Source: Coprococcus phoceensis (lineage in GTDB: Bacteria > Bacillota > Clostridia > Lachnospirales > Lachnospiraceae). From it: a stretch of 64,000 bases of DNA. The position numbers and the translations under genes were made by a program. Of the stretch, positions 25,001 to 34,059 are shown piece by piece. The DNA lies in NCBI RefSeq assembly GCF_900104635.1, contig NZ_FNWC01000007.1:868001-932000 (forward strand), written 5' to 3'. The notes beneath the pieces were generated by a model, which did not search any database, had not been told where the DNA came from, and saw nothing but the letters and a program-made list of their open reading frames with translations. The first letter of the stretch is position 1. The number at the start of each line of letters is the position of its first letter.

Positions 25001-25822
25001 ATGAGACCAGTAAAAAAGGTGGCATTGTTACATGATTTATGCGGCGTCGGAAAAGCGGCGTTGACCAATATGGTTCCGGTTCTGAGTGTCATGGGGATTG
25101 AGGCTTGCCCAATTCCGACGATTTTACTATCCACCCATACAGGGGGATATGGAAAACCTGCCATGGAAAAGATATCGACAACATATATTCGGGAATGTGC
25201 GGATCACTATGTTGCAAATCAGGTGACGTTCGATTTGATATTTGTCGGATATTTAGGCAGTGAGGGTATGATTGAGGCAGTTGAATATTTTCTTTCCTGC
25301 TTTCCCGACACAGAAGTTATTATTGATCCGATCATGGGAGATCACGGCAGATATTATACGAATTTTGACAGCTCTTATGGCGAATCTATGAGACGGCTCC
25401 TTCCGTATGCAAGTATTATCATGCCGAATATTACAGAAGGATGTCTTCTCACCCAAACTTCCTGCTCAGAAAATATGATACAGGAAACAATTCTTACAAT
25501 TTGTCAGGATTTGGAAAAAGCCGGAGCAAAAAAAATTGTTATGACAAGCGTTCCCTGCGCTTCTGGAAGAAAGGGAATTGTCCTCTACGAGAACGGAGAG
25601 ATGCAACTGTTTGAAAAAGAGTGCCTTGCCTGTGAATACCACGGAACCGGGGATACGTTTGACGGTGTATTTGTGGGGGCATATTTAAACAATAAGTCAC
25701 TTGAAGAATCATTAGAGCTTGCTCATGCATTTGTATATGCATGTATGAAAGAAAGCGAGCGTTATGATTATGAAGAACGAGAAGGATTGATCATAGAAAG
25801 AAATCTCTATATGCTTGTATAA
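25001..25822 (+). CDS. Pyridoxal/pyridoxamine kinase (PfkB/ribokinase fold)
   Basis: 273 residues. It phosphorylates vitamin B6 vitamers to make PLP. VALLHDLCGVGKAAL is the N-terminal motif, IIDPIMGDHGRYY is the central signature, and YHGTGDTFDGVFVGA carries the catalytic Asp and anion hole near the C terminus. GAGGAG at 24985-24990 fits ATG 25001 (10-base spacing) better than ATG 24992. The start is just after the flippase stop. The family also contains hydroxymethylpyrimidine kinases, so B6 specificity is likely but not proven. Confidence 0.85.
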   Translation: MRPVKKVALLHDLCGVGKAALTNMVPVLSVMGIEACPIPTILLSTHTGGYGKPAMEKISTTYIRECADHYVANQVTFDLIFVGYLGSEGMIEAVEYFLSCFPDTEVIIDPIMGDHGRYYTNFDSSYGESMRRLLPYASIIMPNITEGCLLTQTSCSENMIQETILTICQDLEKAGAKKIVMTSVPCASGRKGIVLYENGEMQLFEKECLACEYHGTGDTFDGVFVGAYLNNKSLEESLELAHAFVYACMKESERYDYEEREGLIIERNLYMLV

Positions 25823-25868
25823 AATAGAAAAGAAAACCAATACTGTATAATAAAAAGGAGTTGTCCTT

Positions 25869-26234
25869 ATGAAAAAAAGATATGGTATTGGTTTTTTGAT
25901 TGGAATGATCGTGTTTACGTTAGTTCTTGTATGTGCATATCAGTTGAGTTATGATCGTGCAATGCGTAAATTGGAGGCAAAACAAAAATCGATTCAGAAA
26001 AAGCAGGAAAACGTAATAGAGACAAAAGGATCTGCTCAAAAAGAAGAAGGGTATTTTATCAAAGAGAAAGACGGCTATATTATCGTATATTTATCCGATG
26101 AAAAGACGGTCTATGAATATACGACAATTGAAATACAGTATCTGCCGGAGCGGATTCAAGAGGAAGTAAAAAAAGGGAAAAAGGCAGATACTATCGGAGA
26201 AGTTTACGGATTCTTAGAAAATTATTCCAGTTAA
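25869..26234 (+). CDS. Membrane-anchored protein with BofC-like C-terminal domain
   Basis: 121 residues. One N-terminal membrane helix (GFLIGMIVFTLVLVCAYQL) is followed by a short coiled coil rich in Lys and Gln (about 32-55). The compact C-terminal domain (GYIIVYLSDEKTVYEY to FLENYSS) resembles the BofC C-terminal fold found in many small Lachnospiraceae proteins. BofC in B. subtilis modulates sigma-K checkpoint proteolysis, but this protein's function is not known. A TATAAT near 25840 and an AAAGGAG site suggest independent expression. Confidence 0.65.
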   Translation: MKKRYGIGFLIGMIVFTLVLVCAYQLSYDRAMRKLEAKQKSIQKKQENVIETKGSAQKEEGYFIKEKDGYIIVYLSDEKTVYEYTTIEIQYLPERIQEEVKKGKKADTIGEVYGFLENYSS

Positions 26235-26323
26235 AATATTTTACTGCCCTGGAATAGATGGTAGACTTCAAAAAGAATATAGTGTAATATAAGAGAAGTA
26301 TTAGAAGGAAGGAACAAAAGAAA

Positions 26324-26545
26324 ATGACAGACGAAAAAATTCAGCGAATTAATGAACTATATAAAAAATCCAAAACAGTCGGACTGACCGATGCAGAAAA
26401 AAAAGAGCAGAAAGTGTTAAGAAGAGAATTTGTTGATTCTTTCAAGCGAAATCTGCGGGGACAGTTAGATAATATCTCTATCCAGGAATTGGACGGTTCG
26501 ATTACAAATCTTGGTGAGAAATATGGAAACAAAAAGGGACATTAG
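26324..26545 (+). CDS. DUF896 (YnzC-like) small protein
   Basis: 73 residues. INELYKKSKTVGLTDAEKKEQKVLRREFVDSFKRNLRGQL is the DUF896 helical hairpin. The biochemical role is unknown. In B. subtilis the homologue ynzC belongs to the LexA-controlled yneA operon; here it is about 32 kb from the yneA-lexA locus, which is worth noting. It has an AGAAGGAAGG ribosome site. Its end overlaps the next gene by 23 bases. Confidence 0.9.
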   Translation: MTDEKIQRINELYKKSKTVGLTDAEKKEQKVLRREFVDSFKRNLRGQLDNISIQELDGSITNLGEKYGNKKGH

Positions 26546-27071
26546 AGCACGCATTTTAGAAAAACGAACGCATATGACGCAGGAAGAATGGGAGTTCAAA
26601 AGCGATCTCATTGTGAAACGTTTGATGGAACACCCATTCTTTGTGGAAGCAAGAGAGATTTATTGCTACATGGATTACCGTCGTGAAGTCGGTACTCGCC
26701 GTATCATAGAAAAAGCATGGGAACTGAACAAAAAGACAGCAGTTCCGAAAGTATGTGGAGATGATATGGAATTCTATTATGTGCAAAGGTTTGATGAGCT
26801 TGAAAAAGGATATTCAGGCATTTGGGAACCTGTCACGAAAAAGAAGGCGAAAGGTGACTCGGTGCTTGTGCTCTTACCTGGAAGTGCGTTTGACCGGAAT
26901 CGGAACCGGATCGGATATGGAAAAGGATTTTATGATAAATATCTCATAAAGCATCAGCAATATCGAACACTTGCTCTTGCGTTTGAATTTCAGGTAGTGG
27001 ATTCCATTCCCACAGACAGTTATGATATTCGACCGGACGGAATTATTACGGAGGAGACTTATTATGTTTGA
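26523..27071 (+). CDS. 5-formyltetrahydrofolate cyclo-ligase
   Basis: 182 residues. It converts 5-formyl-THF to 5,10-methenyl-THF with ATP. The signature is LLPGSAFDRNRNRIGYGKGFYDKYL; RARILEKR near the N terminus and YCYMDYRREVGT support it. ATG 26523 lies inside the DUF896 gene; ATG 26511 is an alternative four residues earlier. Functionally it joins fhs and folD at the start of the window in one-carbon metabolism. Its end overlaps the DUF4250 gene by 8 bases. Confidence 0.93.
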   Translation: METKRDIRARILEKRTHMTQEEWEFKSDLIVKRLMEHPFFVEAREIYCYMDYRREVGTRRIIEKAWELNKKTAVPKVCGDDMEFYYVQRFDELEKGYSGIWEPVTKKKAKGDSVLVLLPGSAFDRNRNRIGYGKGFYDKYLIKHQQYRTLALAFEFQVVDSIPTDSYDIRPDGIITEETYYV

Positions 27072-27246
27072 AGAATTACCAAAAGACCCTATGCTCCTGT
27101 TGAGTGTAATCAACACTAAACTGCGGGATTATTATTCCAATTTGGATTTGCTTTGTGAGGAACTTCAGATTGACCGGAAAACCTTGACAAAGCGACTTGC
27201 AGAGATTGACTATGAATATGATCCGGCACAGAATCGGTTCATATAA
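27064..27246 (+). CDS. DUF4250 small protein
   Basis: 60 residues. PKDPMLLLSVINTKLRDYY and LDLLCEELQIDRKTLTKRL match the DUF4250 pattern, a helix-turn-helix-like peptide common in Clostridia. Function unknown. ATG 27064 follows a GGAGGAG site inside the cyclo-ligase gene. The MiaB gene starts 25 bases later. Confidence 0.85.
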   Translation: MFEELPKDPMLLLSVINTKLRDYYSNLDLLCEELQIDRKTLTKRLAEIDYEYDPAQNRFI

Positions 27247-27271
27247 TAAATTACGAAAGGATACATATACA

Positions 27272-28723
27272 TTGAAAAATATAGAGACTTATTTAGAGAC
27301 AATCGATATAACAAATGAGGCGCCGGTTAATGAGCCGGAGCGCCAATATTATTTTATGAAAAAGGCACGTGCTTATGTGAAACAGATATCAGATGAACTG
27401 CAAAGACCATTGACGTTTTGTGTGACAACATTCGGATGTCAGATGAATGCAAGGGATTCAGAAAAACTTGTCGGTGTGCTCGAACAGATTGGATATGTGG
27501 AGGAACCTGATGAAGACAAAGCGGATTTTGTCATTTACAATACATGTACAGTACGTGAAAATGCAAATATGCGTGTTTACGGACGTCTTGGTCAGCTGAA
27601 ACATGTCAAAAAATCCAATCCACACATGATGATCGGACTTTGCGGATGCATGATGCAAGAACCGGAAGTTGTAGAAAAATTAAAGAAAAGTTATCGCTTT
27701 GTAGATTTGATTTTCGGAACACATAATATTTATAAATTTGCAGAACTTATTGCCACTCGTTTCGAGTCAGAGAGAATGGTCATTGATATCTGGAAAGACA
27801 CAGATAAGATCGTAGAAGATCTTCCAAGTGAGCGCAAGTTTTCGTTCAAATCCGGAGTCAATATCATGTTTGGATGTAATAATTTCTGCAGCTATTGTAT
27901 CGTTCCATATGTCCGCGGACGTGAGCGGAGCCGAAATCCAAAAGATATTATCCGGGAGATTGAAACACTTGTTGCCGACGGTGTTGTGGAAGTGATGCTG
28001 CTTGGACAGAATGTCAATTCTTATGGGAAAAATTTGGATGAGCCGATGACTTTTGCAGAGCTTTTACAGGAAATTGAAAAAATTGAAGGGTTGGAACGAA
28101 TTCGTTTCATGACCTCCCATCCAAAAGATTTATCCGATGAATTGATTGAGGTGATGCGTCACTCTAAGAAGATCTGTAAACATCTGCACCTTCCGGTTCA
28201 GTCAGGAAGTACTGAGATTCTGAAAAAGATGAATCGGCATTATACAAAAGAGCAGTATTTGGAGTTGGTACGCAAAATTAAAGAAGCAGTGCCGGATATT
28301 TCGCTGACAACTGATATCATTGTCGGATTCCCAGGCGAGACAGAGGAAGATTTTCTGGAGACAATGGATGTCGTGAAAAAGGTTCGCTATGACAGTGCAT
28401 TTACATTCATCTACTCTAAACGGACCGGAACACCTGCTGCTATTATGGAGAATCAGATATCTGACGATGTTGTGAAAAATCGTTTTGACCGTCTGTTAAA
28501 AGAAGTTCAGGAGATTTCCGCAGAGGTGTGCAGTGTACACGCAGGAACTACACAGCCTGTTTTGGTAGAATCCATGAACGATCATGACGACTCACTTGTG
28601 ACAGGTCGTCTGAGCAATAACATCTTGGTTCATTTTAAGGGAGATGAAAGTCTTATCGGGAAAATTGTTGATGTGAACCTGAAGGAATGTAAAGGATTTT
28701 ATTATCTTGGAGAAATGAAATAA
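27272..28723 (+). CDS. miaB: tRNA-2-methylthio-N6-dimethylallyladenosine synthase MiaB
   Basis: Radical SAM methylthiotransferase of 483 residues. It adds the ms2 group to i6A37 of tRNAs made by MiaA, whose gene is 5.3 kb downstream. The N-terminal UPF0004 domain has Cys in TFGCQMN, NTCTVRENA and GLCGCMMQE. The radical SAM cluster motif is NNFCSYCIVP, preceded by GC. A TRAM domain ends the protein (about 420-480). I chose TTG 27272 because GAAAGG lies 11 bases upstream and the family N terminus fits. The frame is open further upstream, but there it overlaps the DUF4250 gene. Confidence 0.95.
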   Translation: MKNIETYLETIDITNEAPVNEPERQYYFMKKARAYVKQISDELQRPLTFCVTTFGCQMNARDSEKLVGVLEQIGYVEEPDEDKADFVIYNTCTVRENANMRVYGRLGQLKHVKKSNPHMMIGLCGCMMQEPEVVEKLKKSYRFVDLIFGTHNIYKFAELIATRFESERMVIDIWKDTDKIVEDLPSERKFSFKSGVNIMFGCNNFCSYCIVPYVRGRERSRNPKDIIREIETLVADGVVEVMLLGQNVNSYGKNLDEPMTFAELLQEIEKIEGLERIRFMTSHPKDLSDELIEVMRHSKKICKHLHLPVQSGSTEILKKMNRHYTKEQYLELVRKIKEAVPDISLTTDIIVGFPGETEEDFLETMDVVKKVRYDSAFTFIYSKRTGTPAAIMENQISDDVVKNRFDRLLKEVQEISAEVCSVHAGTTQPVLVESMNDHDDSLVTGRLSNNILVHFKGDESLIGKIVDVNLKECKGFYYLGEMK

Positions 28724-28742
28724 CTTCCAACTATAATTTTTG

Positions 28743-28794
28743 AAAAAGCGTCCAAACTATGTAATATGGAAATTACATGGGAAGGACGTTTTTT
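28743..28794 (+). terminator. Long terminator hairpin of miaB containing the next gene's ribosome site
   Basis: The outer arms AAAAAGCGTCC (28743-28753) and GGACGTTTTTT (28784-28794) pair with one G-U. An inner perfect stem, ATGTAAT (28759-28765) with ATTACAT (28772-28778), stacks inside. The T-run ends one base before ATG 28796. GGGAAGGA at 28779-28786, the only visible Shine-Dalgarno for the next gene, starts just inside the outer stem and its last three bases form part of the outer arm. Confidence 0.8.
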
Positions 28795-28795
28795 A

Positions 28796-29212
28796 ATGAA
28801 AAAACTCAGTGAATATTTATTTTTATGGACGCTTGGAGGGACCCTTTACTACACGTTTGAGATGATTTTTCGCGGTTTTTCGCATTGGTCTATGTTTTTG
28901 CTTGGAGGATTTTGTCTGTTGTTTTTTGGAGTACAGGGGATGGCAGTAAAATGGAGTGATCCACTTTGGATGCAGGTACTTCGGTGCACGATATTCGTGA
29001 CTGCCGGAGAGTTTATCACAGGAATAATCGTCAATAAATGGTTGGGCTGGGCTGTCTGGGATTACAGTGATCAGCCATTTCAGCTGTTCGGTCAAATCTG
29101 TCTTCCGTTTACAATTATTTTCTCCGGGCTGTGCGCACTTGGGATTTTTTTGAGCGGTTATCTGCTGTATTGGATTTATGGAGAGGAGAAACCGAAATAT
29201 CATGTGCTCTAG
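28796..29212 (+). CDS. Small CmpB-type putative ABC-transporter membrane protein
   Basis: 138 residues with four hydrophobic helices. LWTLGGTLYYTFEMIFRG and the GEFITGIIVNKWLGWAVWDYS segment match the ABC_trans_CmpB family (putative ABC-transporter type IV), found singly in many Lachnospiraceae. No ATPase partner is nearby, so transport is not demonstrated. ATG 28796 follows directly on the miaB terminator. Confidence 0.8.
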   Translation: MKKLSEYLFLWTLGGTLYYTFEMIFRGFSHWSMFLLGGFCLLFFGVQGMAVKWSDPLWMQVLRCTIFVTAGEFITGIIVNKWLGWAVWDYSDQPFQLFGQICLPFTIIFSGLCALGIFLSGYLLYWIYGEEKPKYHVL

Positions 29213-29261
29213 AAAAGCATTGAAACGAATTGTTTTGGAATTGAGATAAGGTTTTTGGTAC

Positions 29262-29296
29262 AGCAGTAATGATTGTATGTAGGAGACTGCTTTTTT
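29262..29296 (+). terminator. Weak terminator before mutS
   Basis: AGCAGT (29262-29267) pairs with ACTGCT (29286-29291) across an 18-base loop and is followed by T residues to 29296. The stem is short, so confidence is modest. Confidence 0.45.
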
Positions 29297-29298
29297 CA

Positions 29299-29327
29299 TT
29301 GAAAAGATTGCTAAAGTTTGTTATCAT
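29299..29327 (+). promoter_or_regulatory. Promoter of the mutS operon
   Basis: TTGAAA (29299-29304), a 17-base spacer and TATCAT (29322-29327), 59 bases before the mutS ATG. Hexamers and spacing are identical to those at 3700-3728. Confidence 0.6.
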
Positions 29328-29386
29328 TGTTGATGTAATTTAAATAGGAAGATTTACTAATAGAAAAACAATGTTAAGGGGAAAAT

Positions 29387-32038
29387 ATGAGTAGTAGTAC
29401 ATTAACTCCAATGATGCAGCAATATATGGAGACAAAAGAACAGTACAAAGACTGCATCTTATTTTATAGATTAGGTGATTTTTATGAAATGTTCTTTGAT
29501 GATGCGCTTACCGTCACCAAAGAACTGGACATTACATTAACCGGAAAAAACTGTGGACTTGAGGAACGGGCACCGATGTGCGGCGTTCCTTATCATGCTG
29601 TAGAGGGATATCTCACAAGATTAGTACAAAAGGGATATAAAGTTGCAATCTGTGAGCAGGTGGAAGATCCAAAGCTTGCAAAAGGTATCGTAAAGCGTGA
29701 AGTGGTTCGTATTGTGACTCCTGGGACGAATATTAACACACAGGCGTTGGATGAGACAAAAAATAATTATATTATGTGTATTGTTTACATTGCCGACCGC
29801 TATGGACTTTCGGTAGCAGATGTCTCCACCGGAGATTATTTTGTGACAGAACTCGACAGCGGGAGAAAGCTTTTAGATGAGATTGCAAAGTTTTTTCCAT
29901 CTGAAATCATCTGTAATGAATCACTTTATATGAGCGGACTAGATCTTGAGGATCTGAAAAATCGGCTTGGAATCACGATTTATTCATTAGATGCATGGTA
30001 TTTTGATGATGGGATGTGTACAAAAGTATTAAAAGACCACTTTAAAGTATCTTCGTTGGAAGGACTTGGACTGACAGATTATAACTGTGGTTTGATCGCT
30101 GCCGGTGCACTGCTTCAATATCTGTATGAGACGCAGAAGACTTCACTTGCACATCTGACAGGCATCATCAGCTACACAACCGGAAAATACATGCTCCTTG
30201 ACAGCTCCTCCAGACGAAATCTGGAGCTGTGTGAGACTTTGCGCGAAAAGCAAAAAAGAGGATCTTTGTTATGGGTGCTTGATAAGACGAAGACTGCAAT
30301 GGGAGCCAGAACACTTAGAAGTTTTGTGGAGCAACCACTTATTCATAGAGAAGAGGTCATAAAGCGACTAGATGCAGTAGGTGAGCTAAAAGATGATGCG
30401 ATTTCCAGAGAAGAGATCCGGGAATATTTAACACCGGTATATGACCTGGAACGTCTGATCAGCAAGATCAGTTACCAGTCAGCAAATCCAAGAGATTTGA
30501 TTGCATTTAAAAGTTCTTTGGAGATGCTTCCGCATATCAAATATATTTTGGGAGATATGAAGACTCCACTTTTGCAAGAATTATATGAAGAGCTGGATAC
30601 ACTTGAAGAGTTGTGCCAGTTAATTCAGCATGCAATCTGCGAGGAACCGCCGCTTGCAATGAAAGAGGGCGGTATTATCAAAGAAGGCTATCACCCGGAT
30701 GTAGATAAGCTTCGCAATGCAAAGACGGAAGGAAAGACCTGGCTTGCTGAGCTGGAAGCAGAAGAGCGGGAAAAGACAGGCATCAAAAATTTAAAAATCA
30801 AGTACAATAAAGTATTTGGCTATTATTTAGAGGTGACGAATTCCTACAAGGAACTTGTCCCGGATTACTATACAAGAAAACAGACACTCGCCAATGCAGA
30901 GCGTTATATCATTCCGAGATTGAAAGAATTGGAAGATACTATTTTAGGCGCAGAAGATAAGCTGTATGCGTTGGAATATGAACTGTATTGCAATGTTCGA
31001 GACACGATTGCAGATGAGGTCGTTCGAATTCAAAAGACAGCGAAGGCAATCGCGCAGATCGATGTGTTTGCATCATTGGCACTCGTCGCAGAACGCAACA
31101 ACTATGTGCGTCCGAAGATTAACGAAAAGGGCGTCATCGACATAAAAAACGGACGTCATCCGGTTGTGGAGAAGATGATTCCAAATGATATGTTTATTGC
31201 AAACGACACCTATCTGGATGATAAAAAGAATCGTGTGTCCATTATTACAGGACCGAATATGGCAGGAAAGTCCACTTATATGCGTCAGACAGCGCTGATT
31301 GTTCTCATGGCACAGATCGGTTCTTTCGTGCCTGCGGAGACAGCGAATATCGGAATTGTAGATCGTATTTTTACCCGTGTGGGAGCATCTGATGATCTTG
31401 CATCCGGACAGAGTACATTTATGGTGGAGATGACAGAGGTTGCAAATATTTTGCGAAATGCCACAAGCAAAAGTCTCTTAATCTTAGATGAAATCGGACG
31501 TGGGACAAGTACTTTTGACGGTCTTAGTATTGCCTGGGCAGTTGTGGAACATATCAGTAACGGTAAACTGTTGGGGGCAAAGACACTTTTTGCAACACAT
31601 TATCACGAACTGACAGAACTGGAAGGAAAGATTGACAGTGTGAATAACTATTGTATCGCCGTCAAAGAAAAAGGAGACGATATTGTTTTCCTGCGAAAAA
31701 TTGTGAAAGGCGGAGCAGACAAAAGCTATGGAATTCAAGTTGCAAAGCTTGCCGGCGTGCCGGAATCTGTTATTGCACGGGCAAAAGAAATTGTAAGTGA
31801 ACTAAGTGAGGCTGATATCACAACAAGAGTACGTGACATTTCCGTGCAGTCTGCGGATACGAAAAAGAAAATGAAAAAATACGATGAGGTGGATCTGGCA
31901 CAGATGTCGCTGTTTGACACGGTAAAGGATGATGATGTCTTAAAAGAACTGGAAGAGCTTGATGTTGCACATCTGACTCCGATGGATGCACTGAATACGA
32001 TTCATCGTCTGCAGAACAAGCTGAAGAACAGATGGTAA
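29387..32038 (+). CDS. mutS: DNA mismatch repair protein MutS
   Basis: 883 residues, full length. The mismatch-wedging Phe-x-Glu is FYE at 32-34. Walker A is GPNMAGKST near 622, Walker B is LILDEIGRGTST, and ATHYHEL completes the ATPase. Near the C terminus, QMSLF at about 839 fits the beta-clamp-binding consensus. It recognises mispairs and recruits MutL, encoded 21 bases downstream. The ribosome site is AAGGGG. Confidence 0.98.
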   Translation: MSSSTLTPMMQQYMETKEQYKDCILFYRLGDFYEMFFDDALTVTKELDITLTGKNCGLEERAPMCGVPYHAVEGYLTRLVQKGYKVAICEQVEDPKLAKGIVKREVVRIVTPGTNINTQALDETKNNYIMCIVYIADRYGLSVADVSTGDYFVTELDSGRKLLDEIAKFFPSEIICNESLYMSGLDLEDLKNRLGITIYSLDAWYFDDGMCTKVLKDHFKVSSLEGLGLTDYNCGLIAAGALLQYLYETQKTSLAHLTGIISYTTGKYMLLDSSSRRNLELCETLREKQKRGSLLWVLDKTKTAMGARTLRSFVEQPLIHREEVIKRLDAVGELKDDAISREEIREYLTPVYDLERLISKISYQSANPRDLIAFKSSLEMLPHIKYILGDMKTPLLQELYEELDTLEELCQLIQHAICEEPPLAMKEGGIIKEGYHPDVDKLRNAKTEGKTWLAELEAEEREKTGIKNLKIKYNKVFGYYLEVTNSYKELVPDYYTRKQTLANAERYIIPRLKELEDTILGAEDKLYALEYELYCNVRDTIADEVVRIQKTAKAIAQIDVFASLALVAERNNYVRPKINEKGVIDIKNGRHPVVEKMIPNDMFIANDTYLDDKKNRVSIITGPNMAGKSTYMRQTALIVLMAQIGSFVPAETANIGIVDRIFTRVGASDDLASGQSTFMVEMTEVANILRNATSKSLLILDEIGRGTSTFDGLSIAWAVVEHISNGKLLGAKTLFATHYHELTELEGKIDSVNNYCIAVKEKGDDIVFLRKIVKGGADKSYGIQVAKLAGVPESVIARAKEIVSELSEADITTRVRDISVQSADTKKKMKKYDEVDLAQMSLFDTVKDDDVLKELEELDVAHLTPMDALNTIHRLQNKLKNRW

Positions 32039-32059
32039 TTGTGAAAAGAGGAAGCATTT

Positions 32060-34051
32060 ATGGTAAATATTCAAGTTTTAGATCAAATTACAATCGATAA
32101 AATTGCAGCGGGAGAGGTAATTGAGCGTCCTGCTTCTATTATAAAAGAGTTGGTAGAAAACGCTATTGATGCAGGGGCAAGTGCGGTCACTGTGGAGATT
32201 AAAGAGGGTGGCATTTCTTTTATACGCATTACAGACAATGGATGCGGTATTCCAAAAGGAGAAGTTCCGCTTGCGTTTTTGCGTCATTCTACCAGCAAAA
32301 TCCGCTCTGTAGACGATCTGAGCACGGTGGCTTCACTTGGATTCCGAGGAGAGGCGCTGTCAAGTATTGCTGCGATCGCACAGGTAGAACTGATTACAAA
32401 GACAAAAGATGAAGTTACCGGTACCCGTTATCGGATTGAGGGCGGCGCAGAAAAATCTATAGAAGACACGGGTGCACCGGATGGAACGACTTTTCTTGTA
32501 CATCAGATTTTTTATAATACACCTGCAAGAAGAAAATTTTTAAAAACTCCGATGACGGAGGCAAGTCATGTCAGTGAACTGATGACAAGACTTGCATTGT
32601 CTCATCCGGAGGTATCTATACAATTCATCAACAATGGTCAGGAAAAACTGCACACTTCCGGAAACGGGAAATTAAAAGATATTATTTATCATGTATTTGG
32701 GCGGGATATTGCCAATAATCTATTGGAAACCAACGAAAGGATTGACGGAATACAGGTACAGGGATTCATCGGAAAACCGATCATCTCCCGCGGGAATCGA
32801 AATTACGAGAACTATTTTATCAACGGACGTTATGTCAAAAGCAACATCATTGCAAAGGCAATCGAAGATGCTTATAAAGATTTTACGATGCAGCACAAGT
32901 ATCCGTTTACGGCGTTGCACTTTACAATGGACGGAACCGACTTGGATGTCAATGTGCATCCGACGAAGATGGAACTTCGTTTCAGCAATCAGCAGGGCGT
33001 GTACAATTTTATCTACAATGCTCTGAAGCAGACATTAAGTGAACCGGAACTGATTCCAAGAGTGGAGCTTCCTGAGGCAAAAGAAGTTCCTGTGAAAGCA
33101 GAAAAAATTGTCGAGCGAAAACAAGAACAACCAATGACGCCAGTCAGAGAAGAAAGAAAAACACCGGTTATAGAGGAAGAAAAAAATCTGGATTATTTTA
33201 TGAAAAAAATGCGGGAGAGGGTAACAGCATACCATCAGCAAGTGACGAAAGTAAAACCAACTCCTGCGCCATCAGTCGTTCAAGAAAACGTGAACTATGA
33301 AGCTTTGCCTGCAAGCCAAGTGGCAGCTGTAAAACAACCGGTGCCTGAACAGCGGACAGTTGCAAAAGAACCAATGCCTGAACAGGCGGTTGCGCCAAGA
33401 GAGCAGAAGTCGGTTGTAACAGAAAAGCAGTTGGATTTCTTCGAGGAGAAGCTGCTTACAAAAAAAGCAGCACAGGAATACAAGATTATCGGACAGCTAT
33501 TTGAGACTTACTGGCTTGTGGAGTTTCATGAACAGCTTTATATCATTGACCAACATGCAGCCCATGAACGCGTGTTGTATGAAAAGACGCTTCGCGGCAT
33601 GAAAGACAGGGAGTTTACTTCTCAATATTTAAGTCCGCCTATCATCCTGAATCTTTCCATGCAGGAGGAAGAAGCGCTGAATACACATATGGATATTTTT
33701 ACAAATATTGGATTTGAGATTGAGCCGTTTGGTGGAGATTCATACGCAATTCGAGCGGTTCCTGACAATCTGTTCAGCATTGCAAAAAGAGAATTGTTTA
33801 CAGAGATGCTGGACCAGCTTGTCGACGGAATTCATTCGTCTCTTGCACCGGATATTGTTGCTGAAAAAGTTGCATCGATGTCCTGTAAGGCAGCAGTGAA
33901 AGGAAATTCCCGTCTATCTGCCGCTGAGGTAGAAACTTTGATCGGCGAACTTTTGGAGCTTGAAAATCCATATCACTGTCCGCATGGAAGACCGACGATT
34001 ATCGCCATGACAAAACGAGAACTGGAAAAGAAATTCAAAAGAATTGTGTAG
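32060..34051 (+). CDS. mutL: DNA mismatch repair endonuclease MutL
   Basis: 663 residues. The GHKL ATPase has ENAIDAGAS, DNGCGIP and GFRGEALSSI. A variable Pro/Glu/Gln-rich linker spans about 335-460. The C-terminal domain carries the endonuclease motif DQHAAHERVLYE (D at 497) plus the CKAAVKG and CPHGRP metal-site segments. MutL here is therefore the nicking enzyme, as expected in bacteria without MutH. It is in the mutS-mutL-miaA operon. Confidence 0.98.
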   Translation: MVNIQVLDQITIDKIAAGEVIERPASIIKELVENAIDAGASAVTVEIKEGGISFIRITDNGCGIPKGEVPLAFLRHSTSKIRSVDDLSTVASLGFRGEALSSIAAIAQVELITKTKDEVTGTRYRIEGGAEKSIEDTGAPDGTTFLVHQIFYNTPARRKFLKTPMTEASHVSELMTRLALSHPEVSIQFINNGQEKLHTSGNGKLKDIIYHVFGRDIANNLLETNERIDGIQVQGFIGKPIISRGNRNYENYFINGRYVKSNIIAKAIEDAYKDFTMQHKYPFTALHFTMDGTDLDVNVHPTKMELRFSNQQGVYNFIYNALKQTLSEPELIPRVELPEAKEVPVKAEKIVERKQEQPMTPVREERKTPVIEEEKNLDYFMKKMRERVTAYHQQVTKVKPTPAPSVVQENVNYEALPASQVAAVKQPVPEQRTVAKEPMPEQAVAPREQKSVVTEKQLDFFEEKLLTKKAAQEYKIIGQLFETYWLVEFHEQLYIIDQHAAHERVLYEKTLRGMKDREFTSQYLSPPIILNLSMQEEEALNTHMDIFTNIGFEIEPFGGDSYAIRAVPDNLFSIAKRELFTEMLDQLVDGIHSSLAPDIVAEKVASMSCKAAVKGNSRLSAAEVETLIGELLELENPYHCPHGRPTIIAMTKRELEKKFKRIV

Positions 34052-34059
34052 GGATAACT

